Source of the DNA: Candidatus Pacearchaeota archaeon
GTDB taxonomy: Archaea > Nanoarchaeota > Nanoarchaeia > Pacearchaeales > GW2011-AR1
NCBI GenBank assembly: GCA_002690445.1
Contig: NZER01000199.1
Span: forward strand, 1 to 16,796
DNA: 16,796 nt
Direction: 5' to 3'
Each line of letters starts with the position of its first letter. The first letter of the stretch is position 1. The position numbers and the translations under genes were made by a program. Shown here one piece after another: positions 11,455 through 16,796 of the stretch. The notes beneath the pieces were generated by a model. It saw nothing but the letters and a program-made list of their open reading frames with translations. It was not told the origin of the DNA and did not search any database.

Positions 11455-12488
11455 ATCATTTATCATGGATAACATCATTGGAGTATGGAGCAAAGGCGTA
11501 TAACTTAGGGAGATTGATGCAGATGGGGTGTCGTGTGCCGTCGGGCTTCGCTCTTACTCCCGAGGATGTTAGGTGTTCGGGGTTGACGAGAAGGTTGATG
11601 GCTTATCGAGGGATGATGATGGCGGTCAGGTCGTCGGCACTGGGGGAAGACGGGAAGGATACGTCCTTTGCAGGGCAGCATGATACTGTGTTGGATGTGT
11701 TATGTAATCCGTATAATATATGGAAGGCGATTGATAAGGTGCGGAATAGTGTCAATGATTCACTCGATTATCAGAAGGCGCACGATGCGCCCGTTACGCA
11801 GATGGGCGTCATCATTCAGAAGATGATTAGCCCGCGTATATCTGGAGTCATGTTCACCAGTGACCCGACGACGGGGGAGTACGGAACTAAGTTGATTGAG
11901 TATGTTGAAGGGTTAGGGGATAAGTTAGTTGGTGGTAGTGTGAATCCTGATGGGAGGGTGAGAGTAAAGAGTAATGGTCAGTTTGAGGTGGAGATTAAGC
12001 ATCCCCTTGAGTGGAACGGGTCGGAGTTGGTGTATCTAGGGGATAAGATTGCCGATAAGTTTAACGAAGGGCCGCTGGATATTGAGTGGGCATTGGATAA
12101 GTGGGGAGCCTTTCACATTCTTCAAGCTCGGCCTATTACGGGTGTTCAGTGGAACATTAAGGGAGAGGGTAAGACGGCGTACAAGGGTAGAGTTGAGGGG
12201 TTTGGCCGATGGGTACACGGCGCGCACGATGAGAAGGAGAGTACGGGTGAGTTTCAGGAAGGGGATATACTGTTGACTCGTATGACCGACCCGAAGATGA
12301 TTAATGAGATGATATTGAGTAAGGGGATGGCGACGATGATAGGCGGGCAGACGTGTCATGCCGCCATTGTTGCTAGGGAGTTGGGTAAGCCGTGTGTCAT
12401 CGGCGCGGGGGAGATTGTTAAAGCATTCGTGGGACAGGATATGGTAATTGATGCTGACGAGGGGGCATTACATGTTGCAGGAGGTTAA
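11451..12488 (+). CDS. Minimal PEP-synthase/dikinase-like enzyme (ATP-grasp + phosphohistidine domain)
   Basis: This 345-residue member of the pyruvate phosphate dikinase/PEP synthase superfamily would use ATP to phosphorylate its own histidine and pass the phosphate on. Seen: KAYNLGRL...VPSGFALT (15-36); VRSSALGEDGKDTSFAGQ (59-76); VIIQKMISPRISGVMFTSDP (120-139); DIEWALD and HILQARPITG (210-231) completing the ATP-grasp domain; then the swivelling domain with GGQTCHAAIVARELGKPC (298-315), H303 the phospho-accepting histidine. The C-terminal PEP/pyruvate barrel of PEP synthase and the drug-binding domain of rifampicin phosphotransferase are both absent, so the acceptor must be elsewhere. AGGAGT precedes the ATG by 6 nt. 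It overlaps both neighbours. Confidence 0.9.
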   Translation: MNHLSWITSLEYGAKAYNLGRLMQMGCRVPSGFALTPEDVRCSGLTRRLMAYRGMMMAVRSSALGEDGKDTSFAGQHDTVLDVLCNPYNIWKAIDKVRNSVNDSLDYQKAHDAPVTQMGVIIQKMISPRISGVMFTSDPTTGEYGTKLIEYVEGLGDKLVGGSVNPDGRVRVKSNGQFEVEIKHPLEWNGSELVYLGDKIADKFNEGPLDIEWALDKWGAFHILQARPITGVQWNIKGEGKTAYKGRVEGFGRWVHGAHDEKESTGEFQEGDILLTRMTDPKMINEMILSKGMATMIGGQTCHAAIVARELGKPCVIGAGEIVKAFVGQDMVIDADEGALHVAGG

Positions 12489-13260
12489 GTGTGTCGGGTG
12501 TCTGGAGATGTTCGATGTGGATGAAGAGGGGAGCGCCGAACGGGTACTGTTTGGCGTAAGGGGCTTGGCGTGCCACGATTGTGTCATTGCATTCGAAGGG
12601 ATTGAAGTTTATACTAATGAATTGGAGGGTAATATGACGCTGAAAGATGAGGATAAAGAGGTAAAACAGACCACGAGTTGGCCGGATAATAAGCCCATTG
12701 GTGGGTACAAAGCACCAACGCCAAACACGCCAGCTACTACACCAGCAGCGACGAGTACAAAGCCTTATGTAGCACCGACTGGGTATAAAGGTTGCGGGCA
12801 CCACTTGCAGCCTTTTAAGTTTGAAGGTTATGAAGTTTATCTGACGGGCAGTAGTCACACTAAGGAGAAGGCATTGTCTGCATGGCCTGATGCGGGTGTG
12901 TATCTTGCGAGTAACTGGTTCAAGGGTGCCGCTGCTAGTACGGATGGTTTTGACCTAGGTACTGCCAGTTGGCCTAGTTTGTTTATTGACTGGCCTGACA
13001 TGGGTGCGATAAGTATCGACCTTTTGGAGCCGTGTATAGAATGGGCAAAGGCACGACTTGAGAAGAAAGAACGGTTAGAGATTGCGTGTGTCGGCGGGCA
13101 TGGCAGGACTGGTACGTATGCCGTGGCGTTGATGATTAGCATGGGCATGGATACCCTTGAGGCTTTCAATCTGATTAGGGATAAGTACTGCAGTAAGGCC
13201 GTGGAAAGTAGAGAACAAGCGGAGTTGTTAGTGAAATGGGCGAAGTACTTGAAAACCTAG
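12472..13260 (+). CDS. Zinc-ribbon / tyrosine-type dual-specificity phosphatase fusion
   Basis: From ATG 12472 (GAGGGGG 6 nt upstream) the 262-residue product has three parts. Residues 1-54 carry C7-x2-C10 and C34-x2-C37, a zinc ribbon. Residues 66-105 are a proline/threonine/alanine-rich linker. Residues 106-262 are a cysteine phosphatase: WPD loop at 174-176 with D176 as general acid, and the P-loop ACVGGHGRTG with C206-x5-R212; the usual histidine before the cysteine is alanine. A second in-frame ATG at 12634 has an excellent GGAGGG site and would yield a 208-residue phosphatase without the zinc ribbon. It overlaps the dikinase-like gene by 17 nt and the next gene by 25 nt. Substrate unknown. 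Confidence 0.88.
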   Translation: MLQEVKCVGCLEMFDVDEEGSAERVLFGVRGLACHDCVIAFEGIEVYTNELEGNMTLKDEDKEVKQTTSWPDNKPIGGYKAPTPNTPATTPAATSTKPYVAPTGYKGCGHHLQPFKFEGYEVYLTGSSHTKEKALSAWPDAGVYLASNWFKGAAASTDGFDLGTASWPSLFIDWPDMGAISIDLLEPCIEWAKARLEKKERLEIACVGGHGRTGTYAVALMISMGMDTLEAFNLIRDKYCSKAVESREQAELLVKWAKYLKT

Positions 13261-13721
13261 AACGTACCATAAGTGGATTACGTGAACAGTTGGCTTGGGC
13301 GACTAAGCCGTGTGAATATCACCGTGAGGATGAATTGCCTGATGGCTTTGAGGCGCAATGTGCTTGCCGTAATACTGGCCGTGTCTACGTTCTCGACGGC
13401 GTGCGAGAGGATTGCTGGTGTGGCAATGGCACCATGTTAGACCGTAGTCGGGGCGTTGACGATGCATCGCCGCCCACGTATATCCCTCATCCAAGCTGCA
13501 AAGGTCAAGGCCAGATAGCGGTTGAGGACGGCTGGGTGTGGTGGCGGGTAGCATATCAATCTGATTGGGGTTTTGCATCTACGCAGTTACGCAGTCGTCT
13601 AATGCGACTCGTCAAGGAAGCGTTTGCGGGAACCCATGATGAGAATGGTATGGAACTAGCTTTCTTCCAAGCCCTCTGGCAAGCCGTCAATCAGATGCCC
13701 GGTGTGAGGTGGCCCGAATGA
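13236..13721 (+). CDS. Cysteine-rich hypothetical protein (161 aa)
   Basis: ATG 13236 lies inside the phosphatase gene, GGAG about 11 nt upstream. An N-terminal helix (GEVLENLERTISGLREQLAW) is followed by a cysteine region: C26, C42-x-C44, C60-x-C62 with GNG, and C88 with KGQG. The C-x-C and CxGxG-like repeats recall the zinc-finger region of DnaJ, but no J domain or second half is present. The C-terminal 60 residues are helical. Function unknown. Confidence 0.72.
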   Translation: MGEVLENLERTISGLREQLAWATKPCEYHREDELPDGFEAQCACRNTGRVYVLDGVREDCWCGNGTMLDRSRGVDDASPPTYIPHPSCKGQGQIAVEDGWVWWRVAYQSDWGFASTQLRSRLMRLVKEAFAGTHDENGMELAFFQALWQAVNQMPGVRWPE

Positions 13722-13876
13722 CAGGGATATTCTTAATACCAGACTTTGAAACTGCTATACGTATCTCATCCATCGCTATGAATCGCATCTGGTTCATTGC
13801 GCGGAGCGAGTTACATGAGATACTTCTTTGGAAGTGGGACCCAATGGGGAGTATTATCGTAGGTGGGGTGATGTAA
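13718..13876 (+). CDS. Small hypothetical protein (52 aa)
   Basis: ATG 13718 overlaps the preceding stop by 4 nt (ATGA). The protein is moderately hydrophobic (MTGIFLIPDFETAIRISSIAM, then ILLWKWDPMGSIIVGGVM), possibly membrane-associated. There is no independent ribosome site. It ends five bases before the promoter of the HNH gene. No family is recognised. Confidence 0.55.
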   Translation: MTGIFLIPDFETAIRISSIAMNRIWFIARSELHEILLWKWDPMGSIIVGGVM

Positions 13877-13880
13877 GAGG

Positions 13881-13909
13881 TTGACATTAAAATCGAAAGA
13901 TGATATAAT
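13881..13909 (+). promoter_or_regulatory. Perfect sigma-70 promoter placing +1 at the next ATG
   Basis: TTGACA (13881-13886), a 17-nt spacer and TATAAT (13904-13909) match the consensus exactly. The expected start point, about 7 nt past the -10, is 13916, the A of the following ATG, predicting a leaderless transcript. The bases after the -10 (GGTT) equal those at the 16365 promoter. Confidence 0.9.
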
Positions 13910-13915
13910 GGTTCG

Positions 13916-14269
13916 ATGATTCCAAAAGAAAGTCTTAAGTATTTCGTGGAGATGGAGGATGGATGCACAGGGTGGAAGGGTCGCAAGTATTTCGGTAGAC
14001 CTTCGTGGACATTATGGATGCAGCGCTGCGTGTGGGAAGCCGCCAATGGTGAGTTGCCCCCAAGGAGTACAGTTAACGAAGTTTGCTCCACGCGAGGGTG
14101 TCTTACGGTTTCGCATCTCGGAGTCAGAACTCGCCCGCCTAGACAAAAAGCAACCATATGTCGTAGATGTGGTGGTATTCTTTCCCGCGATGTAAATGAC
14201 AAGACGTACTGTCAACAATGTAACGCAATGAGGCAGAGAATAAGGAGGAATAATGTGGTTCAGGAATAA
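13916..14269 (+). CDS. Degenerate HNH-type protein with C-terminal zinc ribbon (117 aa)
   Basis: The middle of this 117-residue protein, LPPRSTVNEVCSTRGCLTVSHL (47-68), lines up with the phage HNH core, usually of the form LPPG-VDHLC-NR-CVNP-HL. The two cysteines (C57, C62) and H67 are kept, but the first catalytic Asp-His is Asn-Glu (N54, E55) and the central Asn and the Pro are lost, so nuclease activity is doubtful. A second zinc site follows: C82-x2-C85 and C99-x2-C102, then a basic tail. It may act as a DNA-binding regulator. No ribosome site precedes the ATG, which coincides with the predicted transcription start. Confidence 0.8.
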   Translation: MIPKESLKYFVEMEDGCTGWKGRKYFGRPSWTLWMQRCVWEAANGELPPRSTVNEVCSTRGCLTVSHLGVRTRPPRQKATICRRCGGILSRDVNDKTYCQQCNAMRQRIRRNNVVQE

Positions 14270-14654
14270 GACAGAGGTATGTTACGAATGTCGGCACGTT
14301 GTTGATAAGGATTCAATGCAACGTGTGGAGTATGAAGCGGCTTACGAGAAGCCAGTGATGCGGTACTATTGCCCCGAACATAGGCAAAAGGCGACGAAAA
14401 TCGTAACGAAGATGACGACGCAGGACTTCATACAAGAGGCTTATGTTGGGTTTAACGGGCCAGTCAACCGATGTATACAGTCGAGTTGGAAGCAAATCGT
14501 TCTATATCTTATCCCTAGTAATAGCGAATTTCCTGGCTTCAAGGTAATCGATGACCCGCGCCCAGCAATACGTGAAGCTAATGAGAAACTAAGAGAAGAG
14601 TTTGAATGTTCACAATTAAAGGCAAAGAAGTCTGGTACAAAAACAAAGTCTTAG
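14253..14654 (+). CDS. Zinc-binding hypothetical protein (133 aa)
   Basis: ATG 14253 has a perfect AAGGAGG at proper spacing and overlaps the HNH-like gene by 17 nt. C10-x2-C13 (VCYECRH) and C40-x2-H43 (YYCPEH) form a zinc finger at the N-terminus. The rest is a mixed helical domain with a lysine/serine-rich end (LKAKKSGTKTKS). No family is recognised. Its last 49 nt overlap the nuclease gene at 14606. Confidence 0.74.
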   Translation: MWFRNKTEVCYECRHVVDKDSMQRVEYEAAYEKPVMRYYCPEHRQKATKIVTKMTTQDFIQEAYVGFNGPVNRCIQSSWKQIVLYLIPSNSEFPGFKVIDDPRPAIREANEKLREEFECSQLKAKKSGTKTKS

Positions 14655-15277
14655 GTCCTAAGACAGCACTTCATGTAGATAAGGATGAGTTGAAGTATGC
14701 AACTGCTGCTGGTATTAAGCGTCATCCTACTATGCCTCTGCGTGTGGATATGGTTATGTGCGCCGCGGGGAAGGTCATAGGTATTGAGAGTAAGCTGCCG
14801 CAAGACTTGATTGATAGTCAGAAGAAGCGCAGGTTGGCTCGGCAGATGCGCGCCCTATTAAACGAGTGTGACATTGCGTGTCTCATGGTGCGTGGCCTAC
14901 CAGATTACATGGGTTGTAGCATGGAGTTCCAGAGTTTATGGAATGACCTGGTGAGGCTGCAAGCGTTGGGTGTCATTATCTTACCGGCGAGCCAAGACCA
15001 TGACGATATCGTTAAACAATTGGCGAAGTACGCCGAGTTCCTCACGGATAAGAAGGCCCCCTTAGCTGCTATCGCAGGTACGGATAAGAAGAAGTTGAAG
15101 AAGTCTGATAAGGGATGGTTTCTTACGGGGCTTAAGCAGCTTGGTTCCGTTACGGCGGTGCGTTTGCACGACCACTTCGGGAGTACAAAGGCGGCGCTGA
15201 ATGCTAGTGATAAGGAGTGGCAGGCGTTGAAGGTATCGAAGAAGTTGATTAAGAGAAGGAATGAGGCGATGTCCTAA
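14606..15277 (+). CDS. ERCC4/XPF-type structure-specific nuclease with helix-hairpin-helix
   Basis: This 223-residue protein has the ERCC4 nuclease layout: D48 in VDMVM, then IESKLPQDLIDSQKKRRLA (60-78), matching the family ERK...D pattern with E61, K63 and D67, and further helices with CLMVRG. The C-terminal part (170-223) has GLKQLGSVTAVRLHDHFGST and the following KEWQALKVSKKLIKR, a helix-hairpin-helix DNA-binding unit. XPF/Mus81-type proteins cut branched DNA; phage and archaeal forms act in recombination and fork repair. ATG 14606 follows GAAGAG inside the previous gene. The stop shares a base with the next start (TAATG). Confidence 0.82.
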   Translation: MFTIKGKEVWYKNKVLGPKTALHVDKDELKYATAAGIKRHPTMPLRVDMVMCAAGKVIGIESKLPQDLIDSQKKRRLARQMRALLNECDIACLMVRGLPDYMGCSMEFQSLWNDLVRLQALGVIILPASQDHDDIVKQLAKYAEFLTDKKAPLAAIAGTDKKKLKKSDKGWFLTGLKQLGSVTAVRLHDHFGSTKAALNASDKEWQALKVSKKLIKRRNEAMS

Positions 15278-16107
15278 TGAGAACAATAAGCGTCAGCGAA
15301 CTGACGACTAATCGTGACTGCCCAAGGCAGCATCACTTTAAATATAGGGAACGCTTGCGGCCTAATGCTACGGGCAGCGGGTGGCAAGCGGTATCAGGCA
15401 ACGCTGTTCATTACGTGTTGGAGCAGCATTGCAGGAATAACATGGGGCAGCCGCCGAATAAGGCAGATGTTGAAGCTCTTATCTTCGAGTCTCTCGACGC
15501 TGACTTCAAGGGTGACGATAAAAGGATTGAGAAGTATACGCCTGGTGTGCGAAGGGCGTTGACCAAGGTGCCCGACTGGGTATGGGTGGAGAACTGGTAT
15601 CTTGAGTATGATATTGAAGGATACTTCGGTAATCCAAGTGAGACTCCCGACTTTCCATACTTAGAGTGGAACGTTTGTTTGAGAGGCCGACCTGATGTAT
15701 TCCGTGTATCTGATGACTTCGTAGAGTTAGTAGACTTCAAGACTACGCAGACTGACCCTCTTACATTCATGCTATGGACGCCGCAGATTAGATTCTATGC
15801 TGCCATATTGCATCAGATGTATCCTGATAAGCTGGTGAAGTATAGGTATCTTTGCTTCCCAACGCAGGGTACGGGGCCTGCACCTATGTCCGCCAGTTGG
15901 CCGTTCACGTTGAAGGCATATACTCAGGCAGAAAGTGAGATACTAAAGTATGCAAGTGAGATAACGGATGAAGGATTCGACAACCCGCACTATGGACGAA
16001 TATGCGACTGGTGCGACTTTAAAGAGCTTTGCTCTGCTATCGTTACAGGCGCGGATTACACAGGCATTATTGAGGAGGAGTACCATGTCAGAGAGCCTCA
16101 TAAGTAG
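15277..16107 (+). CDS. PD-(D/E)XK nuclease with Fe-S cysteines (RecB/Cas4-like)
   Basis: This 276-residue protein is a RecB-family exonuclease domain. Seen: SELTTNRDCPRQHHFKY (7-23) with C15; H45 in GNAVHYVLE; GRPD (137-140, D140); VDFK (152-155, D153 and K155); QIRFYA (170-175, Q170); and the terminal C243-x2-C246-x5-C252 in RICDWCDFKELC. C15 plus the last three cysteines match the 4Fe-4S cluster of AddB and Cas4. It likely resects DNA ends for recombination or packaging intermediates. It follows the ERCC4-type nuclease directly; no Cas1, Cas2 or repeat array is present, so it is not a CRISPR Cas4. Confidence 0.9.
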   Translation: MRTISVSELTTNRDCPRQHHFKYRERLRPNATGSGWQAVSGNAVHYVLEQHCRNNMGQPPNKADVEALIFESLDADFKGDDKRIEKYTPGVRRALTKVPDWVWVENWYLEYDIEGYFGNPSETPDFPYLEWNVCLRGRPDVFRVSDDFVELVDFKTTQTDPLTFMLWTPQIRFYAAILHQMYPDKLVKYRYLCFPTQGTGPAPMSASWPFTLKAYTQAESEILKYASEITDEGFDNPHYGRICDWCDFKELCSAIVTGADYTGIIEEEYHVREPHK

Positions 16108-16360
16108 GACACGACACTTTGAATACAATAGTCCTACAGGTTTAGTTAGTAACATGGCTAGTTATATAGCTGAGTTAGGGGATAAGTTTCAGAGTACCGG
16201 GCCTATATATATGAGTGGAGCAGGTCGTTGGTTTGGTAGTGTATTGCGTAAGTCATCGTTGCCTAAATGCCCGTGCGCATACGACGGATTCTGCGGGTGC
16301 ATATGTGAGGGGCACGAGTGTCATAGGGGTATGCCCAATGAATCTGCATGTGCGGCATAA
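16085..16360 (+). CDS. Small protein with cysteine-rich C-terminus (91 aa)
   Basis: ATG 16085 is preceded by GAGGAGGAG at 4-nt spacing, far better than upstream in-frame starts, and overlaps the nuclease gene by 23 nt. The first 60 residues form a beta/alpha segment (FEYNSPTGLVSNMASYIAELG). The last 30 are dense in cysteine: C62, C64, C70, C72, C74, C79 and C89, with H77 and H80. This could hold one or two zinc ions or an Fe-S cluster. Function unknown. Confidence 0.72.
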   Translation: MSESLISRTRHFEYNSPTGLVSNMASYIAELGDKFQSTGPIYMSGAGRWFGSVLRKSSLPKCPCAYDGFCGCICEGHECHRGMPNESACAA

Positions 16361-16364
16361 GACC

Positions 16365-16393
16365 TTGACATTTGAAAGGGATTGTGCTATAAT
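16365..16393 (+). promoter_or_regulatory. Perfect sigma-70 promoter
   Basis: TTGACA (16365-16370), a 17-nt spacer and TATAAT (16388-16393). The start point should be near 16400, leaving a leader of about 23 nt to the ATG at 16423. It starts a new unit with the last two genes. Confidence 0.9.
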
Positions 16394-16422
16394 GGTTAGA
16401 CTTTAAATGAAGCTGGTGAAGT

Positions 16423-16716
16423 ATGAATATATATAGACAGGATGGTGTAAAGACGGGCGAAGTAGCAGTCAATACATACGTTCGGCATGTCATAGAAGCA
16501 GAGCAGATGTTGCGCATACCGCCTGCGTGGTGTATCGATAACGCCATCTTACGGAAGTTACGTAGGACTAAGACGGAGCATGTTATTATACATGCGTCCG
16601 ATACGAACAAGAGTTATAAAGCTCCTATTAGTTCGTTCGATAAGTATGGGTTCGATGTTGATAGAGGTCATAATGCACAGACAGGATTGGCGTTAGCTCG
16701 TTGGGAGATACTATGA
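16423..16716 (+). CDS. Hypothetical protein (97 aa)
   Basis: ATG 16423 has GGTGAAG a few bases upstream. The product is a mixed alpha/beta protein (MNIYRQDGVKTGEVAVNTYV, then IPPAWCIDNAILRKLRRTK, then a strand VIIHASD). A polar C-terminus ends in LALARWEIL. No family is recognised. ATGA overlap couples it to the P-loop ATPase that follows. Confidence 0.7.
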   Translation: MNIYRQDGVKTGEVAVNTYVRHVIEAEQMLRIPPAWCIDNAILRKLRRTKTEHVIIHASDTNKSYKAPISSFDKYGFDVDRGHNAQTGLALARWEIL

Positions 16717-16796
16717 ACTATGACCCTAAGTACTCTACATTATTATACGGCGGGCCTGGTGCAGGTAAGACGGCTACGTTAGTGAGTGCCTTTTGG
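16713..16796 (+). CDS. P-loop ATPase (N-terminal fragment)
   Basis: Only 28 codons are in the window: MNYDPKYSTLLYGGPGAGKT at the start, with Walker A GGPGAGKT at residues 13-20 after a short beta strand. This opening is typical of RecA-fold phage ATPases (AAA_24), which include Sak4-type recombinases. Next to a PD-(D/E)XK nuclease, a Sak4-like role is plausible but unproven. ATG 16713 overlaps the preceding stop. Confidence 0.8.
   Translation, partial: MNYDPKYSTLLYGGPGAGKTATLVSAFW

Noticed and set aside
15277..16107. CRISPR Cas4
   Set aside because: There is no repeat array, Cas1 or Cas2. RecB-type Fe-S nucleases are common in phage recombination modules.

Overview
The window is part of a tailed double-stranded DNA phage (Caudoviricetes), free or integrated. 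The proof is a terminase pair at the left end; the rest is the dense, overlapping, mostly rightward gene layout of a phage early/replication region. Genes use the standard bacterial code: TAA, TAG and TGA all end real genes. Most starts have AGGAGG-type ribosome binding sites, and several promoters match the sigma-70 consensus with 17-bp spacers. The host cannot be read from the sequence. No integrase, lysis gene, capsid gene, tRNA or CRISPR array was found.

Layout. (1) 1-1663, leftward: small and large terminase subunits, the large one cut by the window edge, driven by a perfect sigma-70 promoter at 1680-1708. (2) 1709-2639: about 930 bases with no convincing gene. From 1912 to 2594 it is densely folded, with long stems, a compact three-way junction, nested multi-hairpin domains and mutually exclusive pairings. 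Many G.T pairs are compatible with folding only for the plus-strand RNA, so I read it as a large structured RNA or leader. (3) 2640-3998: five small genes, the first resembling ribosome modulation factor, closed by a strong terminator at 4009-4056. (4) 4118-10526: two promoters, then a near-continuous chain of small overlapping genes. These include several zinc-ribbon proteins, tiny membrane proteins, two pairs of tandem paralogues, a stand-alone RapZ-C-like protein and a RepA-like RecA-fold ATPase with a C-terminal winged helix. (5) 10648-13260: three overlapping genes encoding an unknown 268-residue protein, a minimal PEP-synthase/dikinase-like enzyme (ATP-grasp plus phosphohistidine domain, no acceptor domain) and a zinc-ribbon/tyrosine-phosphatase fusion. 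(6) 13236-16796: two small genes, then a degenerate HNH/zinc-ribbon protein that appears to start at the +1 base of its promoter, an ERCC4-type nuclease with a helix-hairpin-helix, a RecB/Cas4-like PD-(D/E)XK nuclease with Fe-S cysteines, and the start of a P-loop ATPase.

How they fit. Region 6 and the ATPase at 9074 look like a replication/recombination module. Region 5 looks like a phosphoryl-transfer cassette: one protein able to make a phosphohistidine from ATP, one able to remove phosphate, and one unknown that could be the target or specificity factor. The structured RNA region and the dikinase/phosphatase cassette are the two best candidates for undescribed biology.
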